Assembly (NCBI GenBank): GCA_035315885.1
Contig: DATFXM010000056.1
Location: forward strand, 1-52,908
DNA from: DATFXM01 sp035315885
Lineage (GTDB): Bacteria > Acidobacteriota > Blastocatellia > UBA7656
Length of the DNA stretch: 52,908 nt
Reading direction: 5' to 3'
Part shown: in pieces, positions 32,445-41,139 of the stretch
How positions within the stretch are numbered: the first letter of the stretch is position 1
Layout: each line of letters starts with the position of its first letter
Position numbers and translations under genes: made by a program
Notes under the pieces: model-generated
The model's input: the letters and a program-made list of their open reading frames with translations, nothing else
Told to the model about the DNA's origin: nothing
Databases searched by the model: none

Positions 32445-34739
32445 ATGACGATCGACAACTCATGCGTGCCTCGAGGATTCGGAGGTCGAGCAAGGCGGAC
32501 AGCGCATCTTCTTGTGCCGCTTTCCCTGCTGCTCTTTTGCTCCGCGGCCTTCGGACAGCAGCGCATCAGCGGCACGGTTCTCGATCGCAAGACCGGAGCT
32601 CCAATTGCCGGAGCCCCTGTCAGGCTTCAAAGCGATCTGCTTTCAAACGAAAAACTCACAAGCACCGATGACGCGGGCCGTTTCGCCTTTGGGAGTCTGA
32701 GCCCCGGACGTTACACAATCACTGCAAGCGCGGAGAAGTACTACGCGGAAGGCGTCACGATAACCCTGGCTCCGCGCGAGGTGCAGCAAGTCAGCTTTGG
32801 GCTCAGTCCGTTTGAAGAATTCAAAGAAGCGCTCACCGTCCAAGCATCCAGCAAACTCCTCGACGAAACCGAGTCTTCAACGGCGACCACGATTGCGCGG
32901 GACCGCATCGAGACGCTGCCCGCCGGAAGGAGGGTTCAACTGACTGACATCATCGCGCCGTTTGTAGCTTCGGCTGTTGGAAGTCACGACAACCTGGTTC
33001 ACCTCCGTGGCAATGAGTTGTCCTTAAACACCTTCATAAACGGAGTCTCATTCTTCGACAATCCGCACCAATTGTTCACGCCTGGGCTGTCGCCCGACGT
33101 CATTCAGTCGATGAATGTCATAACCGGCGGCTTCCCTGCTGAATTCGGCAACCGCTTTGGAGGAGTGCTTGACATCGTCACGCGCAGCGGATTTGACGCA
33201 AACGGCCACGGCACCGTAGCCCTGAGCATGGGCGACTATCTGCGCGACAATGCCTCCATAGATTACGGCGGGCACACACAGCGATTTGGTTACTTCCTGT
33301 ACGCCCAGGCTTACCAAAGCGACAGGTTCTTGAACACGCCTCAACCTGAACGGTTTCATGACCGCGGCAAAGGGACTCGAACATTCGCACAACTAGATTA
33401 TCGGTTGGGATCAACCGATTTCTTCAAGTTGTTGGTGACCGCCGACGGCTCAAACCTGGAATTGCCGAACACAATTGAGGACGAATCAGTCGGCCGAGAC
33501 TTCGGGCAACGCAATCGAGAACAAAGCGCGGTGCTTTCGTGGGACCATACTCTTTCGAAATCATCGATGCTCTCGACTTCACTGTACGAACGCTTCGTGA
33601 CTTCGCGGCTGCTGCCGACGAGCGATCCGGTATCGATTCAGGCAAGGGGTCTAAGGAACGATCTGACTTTTGGAATCAAGAGCGACTACTCTCTGTACGC
33701 AGACACACGACACTCTATAAAGACCGGGATCGATGTGATGCTTCTTCGCCTTCGCGAAGACGTTTCGTTTGATCCGAGGGAACAGGACTTCGAGCTTGAA
33801 CCTTTTGATTTTCGAGGCCGCAAAACCGGCGGACAGGCCAGCGCATACTTCCAGGACCAGATCAAAGTTTTCAAGAACTTCTCGGCCAATCTCGGGCTTC
33901 GCTACGACCAGTATAGCCTTGTGACCAGCGGTCACGCGCTAAGCCCGCGGATCAACCTGGCATACGCGCTCAACGGTCGTCACACGGTTATTCACTTTGC
34001 CTACAACCGTTTCTTTTCTCCGCCGCCGATTGAGAATTTGCTGTTGTCGTCACTGCTGGGCTTCGAATCCAACCCTCCTCGGATTTCCCGAAGCAACCAT
34101 GTCGAAACCGGGATCAGCCATTCGATCAGAGAGAGGCTGGTCATACGATTGACCGGATACTGGCGTTCGGACATGAACTCATTTGAAACCACGGAGCTCG
34201 CGAACGTCCGCATCTTTGTTCCTACAACGTTCGATAAAGGGAAGGCCTACGGGTTGGAGTTCTCCGCACAGCTAGCAGAGATCAAACGATTGGGGTTGTC
34301 GGGGTATTTCTCGTACACTGCGCAAAGGGCGTTTCAAACCGGACCCGTGTCAGGTGGCTTCACCGTAGAAGACGTCGAAGCCGGCCAGCGGGGACCCGCC
34401 GCTTTTGACCAGATACACACCGCGGTCGCGGGACTCAACTGGCGCGAGCGCCACAGTGGGATTTGGGCAAGCTTTTCGATGGAATACGGCAGCGGGACGC
34501 CGGCGTCGATCGCCAACAGCGCCGCGGAGGAGACGACAGTCAGACTGCCCGAGCACTTCACCGCAAATGCTTACATTGGGGTGGACCTTTTTCGTCGCGA
34601 CAAGCGGAGGGTCGGATTGCAATTCAACGCCGAGAACATAACAAATCGCGTTTACGCGATTGCGAAGGAGAGCGACTTCACTCCTGTCCAGTTTTCGGCG
34701 CCCCGTTTCTTTTCGGCATCGATCAAGTTTGAGTTCTGA
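32445..34739 (+). CDS. TonB-dependent receptor with carboxypeptidase-type N-terminal domain
   Basis: This 764-residue outer-membrane receptor has a signal peptide ending near AAFGQ (about residue 38). Residues about 39-125 form the CarboxypepD_reg-like beta domain (ISGTVLDRKTGAPIAGAPV, SPGRYTITASAEKYY). The plug domain follows (DIIAPFVASAVGSHDNLVHL, FINGVSFFDNPHQLF, VITGGFPAEFGNRFGGVL). The rest is beta-barrel, ending RFFSASIKFEF with a terminal Phe. It would import a scarce ligand using ExbB/ExbD/TonB energy, and the ligand is unknown. GAGGAGGCAGG precedes the ATG. The final TTCTGAG doubles as the first heptamer of a repeat. Confidence 0.92.
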   Translation: MTIDNSCVPRGFGGRARRTAHLLVPLSLLLFCSAAFGQQRISGTVLDRKTGAPIAGAPVRLQSDLLSNEKLTSTDDAGRFAFGSLSPGRYTITASAEKYYAEGVTITLAPREVQQVSFGLSPFEEFKEALTVQASSKLLDETESSTATTIARDRIETLPAGRRVQLTDIIAPFVASAVGSHDNLVHLRGNELSLNTFINGVSFFDNPHQLFTPGLSPDVIQSMNVITGGFPAEFGNRFGGVLDIVTRSGFDANGHGTVALSMGDYLRDNASIDYGGHTQRFGYFLYAQAYQSDRFLNTPQPERFHDRGKGTRTFAQLDYRLGSTDFFKLLVTADGSNLELPNTIEDESVGRDFGQRNREQSAVLSWDHTLSKSSMLSTSLYERFVTSRLLPTSDPVSIQARGLRNDLTFGIKSDYSLYADTRHSIKTGIDVMLLRLREDVSFDPREQDFELEPFDFRGRKTGGQASAYFQDQIKVFKNFSANLGLRYDQYSLVTSGHALSPRINLAYALNGRHTVIHFAYNRFFSPPPIENLLLSSLLGFESNPPRISRSNHVETGISHSIRERLVIRLTGYWRSDMNSFETTELANVRIFVPTTFDKGKAYGLEFSAQLAEIKRLGLSGYFSYTAQRAFQTGPVSGGFTVEDVEAGQRGPAAFDQIHTAVAGLNWRERHSGIWASFSMEYGSGTPASIANSAAEETTVRLPEHFTANAYIGVDLFRRDKRRVGLQFNAENITNRVYAIAKESDFTPVQFSAPRFFSASIKFEF

Positions 34740-34804
34740 GTAGTAGTTCTAAGCAGGCCGATTGTACACTCCATATCAGAACTCAGTACTCAGAACTCAG
34801 TAAG
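34733..34804. repeat. Heptamer inverted array after the TonB receptor
   Basis: GTTCTGAGTAGTAGTTCT (34733-34750) faces CAGAACTCAGTACTCAGAAC (from 34777). The receptor stop TGA (34737-34739) is inside the first heptamer. Confidence 0.82.
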
Positions 34805-34898
34805 GTGACCGGCTGCTGTTGAAGCGATGGGTTTGTGCGTGCTATCTTGCGCCGGAAGATCCCCTGTTTTGAACTTACAACGCTATCGGAGCGCTTGG

Positions 34899-35738
34899 AT
34901 GAAGAGGGTCTTACTCACAGCCGTCCTGCTGCTGGGAGCCAGCTCCAGGACGCTGGCTACCTGGTCGATAGTCGCCGTAGACCGCAAAACCGGGCAGATC
35001 GTTATTGCGTCCGCCACCTGCGTGCCTCAACGCGCATTCGCCGGTTTCCCCGCCAAAGGGCTCAAGGATGTCCAGGCCATCATAATTCCCGGTGTGGGGG
35101 TCGCCGCGGCCCAGGCAAACGTGGATAGAACTCGCCGCCTCCAGAATTTGATCGCAACAGAATTGAAACGCGGAACCGATCCCGCTCGTATAATTGAGTT
35201 GCTCAAGACCGAGGACCCCCAACACCCTTCCCGGCAGTACGGCATCGTGGACCTGAAGGGGAGGGGCGCGGGGTACTCAGGAGCAACCAACGGCAAGCAA
35301 TCTCTTGACAGACACGGCACAGTCTCGGGAACCACAATCAGCTACTCGATACAGGGAAACATCCTTGCAGGTGATGAAGTCATCGAAGAAGCAGTGAAAG
35401 CTTTTAATAACACAAAGGGTACACTTGCGGATCGAGTGGTGGCAGCGATGGAAGCGGCCGATTCCAAAGGCGGCGACCGGCGTTGCAACTGCAACACACC
35501 CCCGGATCCGCCTGCCCCGTGCGACAATAAAACCGCCCACGTGGCTTATCTCGTAGTTGCGGGCAGGAATGATAAAATCGGCGAGGGCCTGAACGACGGT
35601 AATTATTCGCTCGAGATTCAGGTTACTGACGAGAACATTAAACCGGAGGAAAACGACAATCCGGTGAAGACGCTTCGACTTCGCTACGATCGTTGGCGTG
35701 CCGCTCAAGCACATGGCAGCAGAGGGATGACCAGGTGA
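34899..35738 (+). CDS. DUF1028 family exported protein
   Basis: This 279-residue protein has a signal peptide (KRVLLTAVLLLGASSRTLA) followed by TWSIVAVDRKTGQIVIASAT, the DUF1028 N-terminus. Later segments fit the family: FPAKGLKDVQAIIIPGVGVAAAQA, RQYGIVDLKGRGAGYSG, and SIQGNILAGDEVIEEAVKAF. DUF1028 is predicted to be an Ntn-hydrolase-like fold. ATG at 34899 is chosen because GGAG lies 7 bp upstream and it gives a clean signal peptide. A Cys-rich loop (CNCNTPPDPPAPC) sits near residue 195. The stop overlaps the next gene's GTG (GTGA). Confidence 0.85.
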   Translation: MKRVLLTAVLLLGASSRTLATWSIVAVDRKTGQIVIASATCVPQRAFAGFPAKGLKDVQAIIIPGVGVAAAQANVDRTRRLQNLIATELKRGTDPARIIELLKTEDPQHPSRQYGIVDLKGRGAGYSGATNGKQSLDRHGTVSGTTISYSIQGNILAGDEVIEEAVKAFNNTKGTLADRVVAAMEAADSKGGDRRCNCNTPPDPPAPCDNKTAHVAYLVVAGRNDKIGEGLNDGNYSLEIQVTDENIKPEENDNPVKTLRLRYDRWRAAQAHGSRGMTR

Positions 35739-36604
35739 CCAACACCCCAACAGTTCTGCTAGCCGAAGACGACGCGACCAGCCGCAAGGTTTATCGCGCC
35801 GCGCTCGAAGGCGAGGGTTACAAGGTGATCGACGTGGCCGACGGCGTCACCGCCCTGAGCGTCCTGGAAGAAGAAAACGTCGACCTGCTGCTCACCGACT
35901 TCCTCATGCCCGGACTTAATGGCATCGAGCTTATTGGCCGCGCCAGAAACATCCGACCAAACCTGCGGGCGGTCATCATGAGCGGCCATAAGACCAGCGA
36001 AACCGTCATGGAGGCCTTCAGGAAGAAGGCCTGTGACTTCCTGACAAAACCGTTTCACCTGAACGAACTGGTCGACGCCGTTGAAGCGGCGTTGAAGCGG
36101 GATGCCTTATGTCAGATTGAGATCATCTCGGACAAACCCGACTGGATCGAGTTGAGAGTCCCCTGCGATCTCGACGCCGTTGAACCCATTCAGCGATTCC
36201 TCTCGGATATGCACCCGCACCTGCCAAAGGAGACCAGCGACGCAATTGGCTCGGTGTTCCGAGAACTGCTCAACAATGCCATCGAGCACGGCGGCAAATG
36301 CGATCACAAGCAGAGGGTCGAAGTCAAATACATCCGTCTGAAGCGAGCCATCATCTACTCGATCAAGGATCCCGGAGAAGGCTTCGATCTCCGCCAGATG
36401 GAGCACGCGGCATTCACAAATCCAGCCGACAACCCGTTCCGCCACATGCAGGTTCGGCAGCAAAAAGGGATGCGCCCCGGCGGGTTCGGGATAATGCTTG
36501 CCTCTCAGGTCATCGACGAGCTGATCTACAACGATAGACACAACGAGTTGATCTTCGTGAAGTACCTGGACGAGTCCCCAACAACTCCCCCTGCCGAAAG
36601 CTGA
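35735..36604 (+). CDS. Response regulator receiver fused to a SpoIIAB/RsbW-type HATPase
   Basis: This 289-residue protein has receiver residues about 5-120: acidic pair E11/D12, phosphoacceptor D55 in LLTDFLMPG, and Lys105 in FLTKPF. Residues about 135-280 form an HATPase_c_2 domain with N-box FRELLNNAIEHGG (Asn181) and G-box SIKDPGEGFD, then RPGGFGIMLA. The second domain resembles anti-sigma or serine kinases. Phosphorylation of the receiver probably switches the ATPase domain in a partner-switching or sigma-control circuit. GTG at 35735 overlaps the DUF1028 stop by 4 bp and matches the natural receiver N-terminus. No cognate kinase or anti-anti-sigma gene is adjacent. Confidence 0.88.
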   Translation: MTNTPTVLLAEDDATSRKVYRAALEGEGYKVIDVADGVTALSVLEEENVDLLLTDFLMPGLNGIELIGRARNIRPNLRAVIMSGHKTSETVMEAFRKKACDFLTKPFHLNELVDAVEAALKRDALCQIEIISDKPDWIELRVPCDLDAVEPIQRFLSDMHPHLPKETSDAIGSVFRELLNNAIEHGGKCDHKQRVEVKYIRLKRAIIYSIKDPGEGFDLRQMEHAAFTNPADNPFRHMQVRQQKGMRPGGFGIMLASQVIDELIYNDRHNELIFVKYLDESPTTPPAES

Positions 36605-37594
36605 ATGCGCATACTGGACGAGCAGGCTCTCAAAAGCGTCTTGCAAATGCGCGAAGTGATCGCGGCCGTCGAAGCCGGCTTTCGCGCTATTGCCGCGGGA
36701 AGCACTGTATCTCCAGAGCGCCTTCGGATTGAGATGCCGGAGTCCGAAGCCATCCTTCTTGAAATGCCTTCTTATATGCGCGCGGATAAATCTGGCGAAG
36801 CCGGTTTACTGGGCACCAAAATCGTCTCGGTCTTCGGCAACAATGAACGATTGGGACTTGAAACAATTCAGGCCATCTATGTCTTGCTTGACGCGCAGAA
36901 CGGCGGGCCGGCGGCCCTCATGGACGGCCGTCTGATCACCACGATGCGCACCGCGGCTACGTCCGCGACAGCCACCAGGCACATGGCGGCGAAGGGCCGA
37001 TCGATTCTTGCGATCTTCGGCGCCGGGGTACAGGCCAGAGCGCACGCATTCGCAATGGTCGAGGTTGCAGAGATCGAACGAATACTCATCGTATCCAGAA
37101 ATCAGGAGCGAGCAGCAAGGTTGTCAGACGACCTCGCATTAGCACTAGCGCTTCAGTGCAGCCTCTCCACGCCGGAGGAAGCGGTCCGTTCAGCAAATCT
37201 GATCTGCACCTGTACGACCTCACCATCGCCGCTATTCGACGGGGATTGGGTTAAAGCGGGCACTCACATCAATGCCGTGGGGACTTTCACGCCATCGGCC
37301 ACGGAACTGGATACCGCTACGATAGTGCGAGCAAGGGTCGCAATAGATTCGTGGTCGGCCGCAGGCAAGGAAGCCGGCGAGATTCTGATACCTCTCAGCG
37401 AGGGCGCGATCAGCCAAGATCACATCGTTGGTGAACTGTCGGACATCGTGTGCGGAAAGATTTCGGGCCGCGCCTCAGAGGACCAGATAACGGTATTCAA
37501 GTCATCCGGGCTTGCGATCGAGGACCTGGTGACTGCGCAACTCGCCTACCAAAAGGCGCTGCAGCTCTCAGCGGGAGTTGAGGTGCAGTTGTAG
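36605..37594 (+). CDS. Ornithine cyclodeaminase / mu-crystallin family protein
   Basis: This 329-residue NAD(P)-dependent family member shows GLLGTKIVSVFGNN, LMDGRLITTMRTAATSATA, and the Rossmann loop LAIFGAGVQARAHAFAM. ICTCTTSPSPLFDGDWVKAG and INAVGTFTPSATELD follow. The family includes ornithine cyclodeaminase, alanine dehydrogenase and ketimine reductase, and the specific substrate cannot be assigned. The start follows the previous stop directly (TGAATG), so it belongs to the same transcription unit as the DUF1028 and regulator genes. Confidence 0.87.
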   Translation: MRILDEQALKSVLQMREVIAAVEAGFRAIAAGSTVSPERLRIEMPESEAILLEMPSYMRADKSGEAGLLGTKIVSVFGNNERLGLETIQAIYVLLDAQNGGPAALMDGRLITTMRTAATSATATRHMAAKGRSILAIFGAGVQARAHAFAMVEVAEIERILIVSRNQERAARLSDDLALALALQCSLSTPEEAVRSANLICTCTTSPSPLFDGDWVKAGTHINAVGTFTPSATELDTATIVRARVAIDSWSAAGKEAGEILIPLSEGAISQDHIVGELSDIVCGKISGRASEDQITVFKSSGLAIEDLVTAQLAYQKALQLSAGVEVQL

Positions 37595-37649
37595 ATTTGT
37601 GCGCTACAAACAATGCCCCTGCGAGGGCCGTTCGGTCTGCGTCGCCGCG

Positions 37650-37680
37650 TGCTCAGCACTCAGGACTCAGCACCTCAGTA
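37650..37680. repeat. Heptamer array at the 3' end of the sugar transferase gene
   Basis: GCTCAGCACTCAGGACTCAG and CACCTCAGTA form four complementary-orientation units. Read on the minus strand, TACTGAG supplies the transferase stop codon (37675-37677). Only one arm is present. Confidence 0.75.
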
Positions 37681-39258
37681 CGTATTGTCCCCTCGTAGCA
37701 TCACCCGTGGCGTTTCAAGCATGATCTTCAGGTCAAGCCACGGCGACCAGTTCTCGATATAGAAAATATCCAGCCGGACCATCTCTTCGAAGTGCAGCCG
37801 GTTTCTCCCGCTCACCTGCCATAGACCGGTTATTCCCGGCCTTACATGAAATCGTGTTCGATGCCAGTCACGGTAGTGTCGCACTTCATACGGCAGCGGC
37901 GGACGCGGACCAACAATGCTCATCTCACCCTTCAGCACGTTGATGATCTGCGGCAGCTCGTCCACCGAGAAGCGGCGCATCCAGCTTCCCAATCGAGTCA
38001 GCCGCGGATCGTCTTTCAACTTTCCGTAGATCGGTTCGTCGCTGGTCCCCTGATTGGCATCCTCTCCATTAATCGTACGAGCCATCAGATCGCGATGAGC
38101 TTGATCGTCAACCGAGTCGTGCATGGACCTGAACTTGAACATCAGGAACACCTTCCCATCCATGCCCACTCGCTCTTGCTTCAGGAAGATAGGACCACGC
38201 GATTCCATCTTTATCAAAATCGCAAACACAAGCCACGCGGGCCACGTAACCGCAAACAACGCAAGCGACACAATTACGTCCATCGTCCGCTTCAAGAGCC
38301 TGCGAGAACCCCTCAGCGGCTCCTCGTACAGCTTGATCATCGGCAACGAACCGACGGTAGCGATCTCGGTCTTCCCCGGCAGACAATCGAACAGGTTAGG
38401 CATTACGCTGTACTTGATGTGGTGATCGCGACCACACTCCATCAGCACCTCGAACATCTTGCCCGGCGCTATTCCGGTGTCGGTTATCAGCACCTCCTCA
38501 ACGCCGTAGCGCTTTACCAGGTCGGGCAGATCGTCGAAGGTGCCCAGCATACGCGTGCCGTAAGCCCGCACCGCGGATGAGTCGTCGCCGGAATTGGCGG
38601 TCACCGCGCCCACCAGCTTGTATCCCAACCTGCGCTTCTCCGAGATCTCGGCTATGCACACTTCAGCCATTTCACCGGCGCCGACGACAATTGTCGGGAT
38701 CAGGTTTCCTTCATTGGAGCGGTACACGATCTGCGCCAACCGGAGCACAAACCGCACACCAAACAGGAAGCCTATGGAGATCAGCCAATCATAGATGAAT
38801 ACAAGTCTCGAGTACGAGAAGTCGAACGAAAGGAAATGTCCGCCGCTGTACGAGAAGCCCTGCCTGAATAAAAAGGCAATCAGCACCAGCACCAGAAGCG
38901 CAAGCGTAGTTGCTTTAACCACCCTTACGAAATCGTTGGAGAATGACACCTCGCCTCTGAGCTTGTACAGACCAAACCTGCGCAACAGGTAGAGCTTTAC
39001 GATAGGGACAAAAAGAAGGAAGGCGAAATAGGGTTCGAAGTCGTCCTGAATTCCCACCGGCCAGGCTGAGCGGCGGTGCCTCCAGACAAAAATGTCGGTG
39101 TGCTGGCGAAGTTTGTAGGAAGTGACGAACACAAACACAGAGATCGCCAGATCTACCAGTACGAGGATTGCGACGGGGAGAACGGTGGAAGCAAGACCTC
39201 GCTTACGAGCCTGTGCCCTGATCGCCTGTTCGGCTACAGCAGCCGAGTGTTCAGACAT
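37675..39258 (-). CDS. Exopolysaccharide polyprenyl glycosylphosphotransferase (WcaJ/WbaP type)
   Basis: This 527-residue inner-membrane enzyme transfers a sugar-1-phosphate to undecaprenyl phosphate, starting exopolysaccharide repeat-unit synthesis. The N-terminal half has four or five hydrophobic segments and a CoA-binding-like Rossmann region (TIVVGAGEMAEVCIAEIS). The C-terminal bacterial sugar transferase domain starts at KRTMDVIVSLALFAV. It includes KFRSMHDSVDDQ, RRFSVDELPQIINVLKGEMS, IVGPRPPLPYEV and PGITGLWQVSGRN. The start overlaps the upstream toroid gene by 8 bp. Confidence 0.92.
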   Translation of the reverse strand: MSEHSAAVAEQAIRAQARKRGLASTVLPVAILVLVDLAISVFVFVTSYKLRQHTDIFVWRHRRSAWPVGIQDDFEPYFAFLLFVPIVKLYLLRRFGLYKLRGEVSFSNDFVRVVKATTLALLVLVLIAFLFRQGFSYSGGHFLSFDFSYSRLVFIYDWLISIGFLFGVRFVLRLAQIVYRSNEGNLIPTIVVGAGEMAEVCIAEISEKRRLGYKLVGAVTANSGDDSSAVRAYGTRMLGTFDDLPDLVKRYGVEEVLITDTGIAPGKMFEVLMECGRDHHIKYSVMPNLFDCLPGKTEIATVGSLPMIKLYEEPLRGSRRLLKRTMDVIVSLALFAVTWPAWLVFAILIKMESRGPIFLKQERVGMDGKVFLMFKFRSMHDSVDDQAHRDLMARTINGEDANQGTSDEPIYGKLKDDPRLTRLGSWMRRFSVDELPQIINVLKGEMSIVGPRPPLPYEVRHYRDWHRTRFHVRPGITGLWQVSGRNRLHFEEMVRLDIFYIENWSPWLDLKIMLETPRVMLRGDNTY

Positions 39259-40468
39259 CGTGTGTTTCCATGCTCTCGGTGAGGTACAAGGTTAAAGCAT
39301 AAATCATCCAGGCCTGCGCCCAGCGCATGAACGGTATTTTGTTTGTGAGGAATCTGTGGCGCTGAAAGTAAAAGTAGCCTGCGGGGTCTTGCAGGTTGCG
39401 GATGGCCCATGTCACTTCACGGCCGGCCAACACTTTAGCGTTGGACATCAGGTCCGTCATCCCAGTGAACGTAATCACGGCTTGCGCCGCGCAGTGAACA
39501 TCGATCGGGTAGAGCGAGTCATGATAGTACCTGGGTGTTCCGTCCGCAAGAAAGAATCTATCACGGTAAAACTCAAACCCGGCACTCAACGCAACACGCC
39601 AATCATCCCGTCTAAGATATTCAATCAACCGCTTGAGCGATACTAAAATGAACCCGGTGTGAAAGCTGTCGATCCACCGCTGGTCTCTCGCCTCTCCGTA
39701 GGGCCATGACCCGTCGCTCAACTGGCGAGAAAGAGTGTACTCGGTCACGCGGTTCGCAACCTCGCGAAGCCGCGTGTCACCCCCAAGCCTTGAACCACGC
39801 GCAAGCAGCTCCGCGCACAATAGATTGACGTTGTGAACATAGGTACTGTCTAGCGGTGTGTAACTCAGCCACAGGTTGTTCGACCCGTCCTCCCGACGGA
39901 GATGTTCGAAGATAAAATCGCAGCCGCCGAGCCCGGCATGTAGACCTTCGTCACTAGCGCACTTCTCGTACCAGTCAAACATCGCGTGCGCCGCAAAAAC
40001 TGTGCACACCGCGTTCGGTGTGCCCCTGGGCGCAAAAAACGCCCGCGACTGCCAGTCGAAGTTGTAACCCCAGCACGGCTGTGAGTGCGCCTTGCTTCTC
40101 AACTCGAGTAACGTTTTCATGAGAGCCGGCAACTCGAGCGCAAGCGCCGCGATGTTGTCTGCGACGCTTGATGAGCCATCGACTGACGGCTGGGCCATGG
40201 ATGAGCCATGCAGCAGTGCGGCAGATCGCGCAACCAGCGCGATAGCTTTGGGATTAACACCCTTTTTAATGCCGAGCAACGGCCGCAGGTTTAGCACGCT
40301 GCGCTTTACTAATTGGGTGAGCACAGTGCGCGGAAGTTTGGAGGGAAGCAGTCGTGCGAGGGGACTGTTCAACCCGTCGTAGGGGTCATAGCCTCTCCAC
40401 GCCTCGCGCCGGCAGAAGGCAATAAGCGCTGCCAGAGACTTGCGGCACTCGTCGATTGGATCATCCAT
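39251..40468 (-). CDS. Putative alpha/alpha-toroid protein of exopolysaccharide clusters
   Basis: This 405-residue protein is predicted to be mostly helical with repeating motifs: NVNLLCAELLARGSRL, LSRQLSDGSWPYGEA, SFHTGFILVSLKRLIEYL, and QAVITFTGMTDL. This is the pattern of an (alpha/alpha) barrel, as in glycan lyases, epimerases and terpene cyclases. Similar proteins near polysaccharide genes carry misleading names in databases. The overlap with the sugar-phosphate transferase implies co-translation and a role in polymer modification or synthesis. No catalytic residues are assigned. Confidence 0.7.
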   Translation of the reverse strand: MDDPIDECRKSLAALIAFCRREAWRGYDPYDGLNSPLARLLPSKLPRTVLTQLVKRSVLNLRPLLGIKKGVNPKAIALVARSAALLHGSSMAQPSVDGSSSVADNIAALALELPALMKTLLELRSKAHSQPCWGYNFDWQSRAFFAPRGTPNAVCTVFAAHAMFDWYEKCASDEGLHAGLGGCDFIFEHLRREDGSNNLWLSYTPLDSTYVHNVNLLCAELLARGSRLGGDTRLREVANRVTEYTLSRQLSDGSWPYGEARDQRWIDSFHTGFILVSLKRLIEYLRRDDWRVALSAGFEFYRDRFFLADGTPRYYHDSLYPIDVHCAAQAVITFTGMTDLMSNAKVLAGREVTWAIRNLQDPAGYFYFQRHRFLTNKIPFMRWAQAWMIYALTLYLTESMETHDV

Positions 40469-40537
40469 CTGCCGGACGGACCATTAACGCAGCCCTTGAA
40501 ACAGAAGTTGAGAGTTGCGAGTCATTCGATTCAAGGC

Positions 40538-41020
40538 TTACTGAATCTGGATCGGTATAGACACGTCTATCGTCTGGGGTCTCAGACATGCTTCATCGTT
40601 GCAAGCCTGAACGGTGAGCTTGCCGCGAACATTCTGCGCGCCATCCTTCGCCGACGGAAGCGCACGCACCAGAAACTTCATCTCTACCCGTCCTTCAAAC
40701 ACCGATAGCGGCTTGTCGGAGAAACCGAACTTCTGCAGCTTCGCCTTGGGATAGGTGACTGCTCCGGGCGCCAGTCCTTCGCCACGTTCCAACTTTAGGG
40801 CGGTAGCGATCAGATTCTTGTCAGAGGGCCGGTTTGAATTCACGTGGTAGCCCGCCTGAACTTCCATGACCACGGTCACTCTCGCGCTGGTTCCCTTTTT
40901 GACTTTATAGGTCGCTTCACCCGGGCTGACCTTAACCACAGAGGCCGACGTCTGCGCCGCGGCCACCGCGTGCAACAAGCCAACGAGAACACCTGAAAAT
41001 ATGAAGGTTCTTAATTTCAT
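40538..41020 (-). CDS. Stand-alone DsbD N-terminal (DsbD-alpha-like) domain protein
   Basis: This 160-residue exported protein has a signal peptide ending near AVAAA. The body matches the N-terminal periplasmic domain of thiol:disulfide interchange protein DsbD: SVVKVSPGEATYKVKKG, GYHVNSNRPSDKNLIAT, ALKLERGEGL, and near the end LTVQACNDEACLRPQ. The paired cysteines of CNDEAC are where DsbD-alpha has its active pair. The membrane and thioredoxin domains of full DsbD are absent. ATG at 41020 is chosen because AGAGG precedes it; GTG at 41026 also opens the frame. It may pass electrons to an envelope partner encoded elsewhere. Confidence 0.83.
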   Translation of the reverse strand: MKLRTFIFSGVLVGLLHAVAAAQTSASVVKVSPGEATYKVKKGTSARVTVVMEVQAGYHVNSNRPSDKNLIATALKLERGEGLAPGAVTYPKAKLQKFGFSDKPLSVFEGRVEMKFLVRALPSAKDGAQNVRGKLTVQACNDEACLRPQTIDVSIPIQIQ

Positions 41021-41037
41021 CTTCACCTCTAAGAAAG

Positions 41038-41139
41038 TCCTGAGTGCTGAGTGCTGAGTGAGTGCTGAGTGCTTTGCCTGAGAAAATGGTCTCCTCCAGT
41101 TCTATGCTCCGCTAACTCAGAACTCAGAACTCAGCGATG
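41038..41139. repeat. Heptamer arrays flanking the gap before the bi-domain oxidoreductase 3' end
   Basis: TGCTGAG units (41041-41070) face GAACTCAGAACTCAG units (41113-41135). Read on the minus strand, the latter encode the last four residues and the stop of the oxidoreductase (CTG AGT TCT GAG TTC TGA gives LSSEF then stop). Confidence 0.85.
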
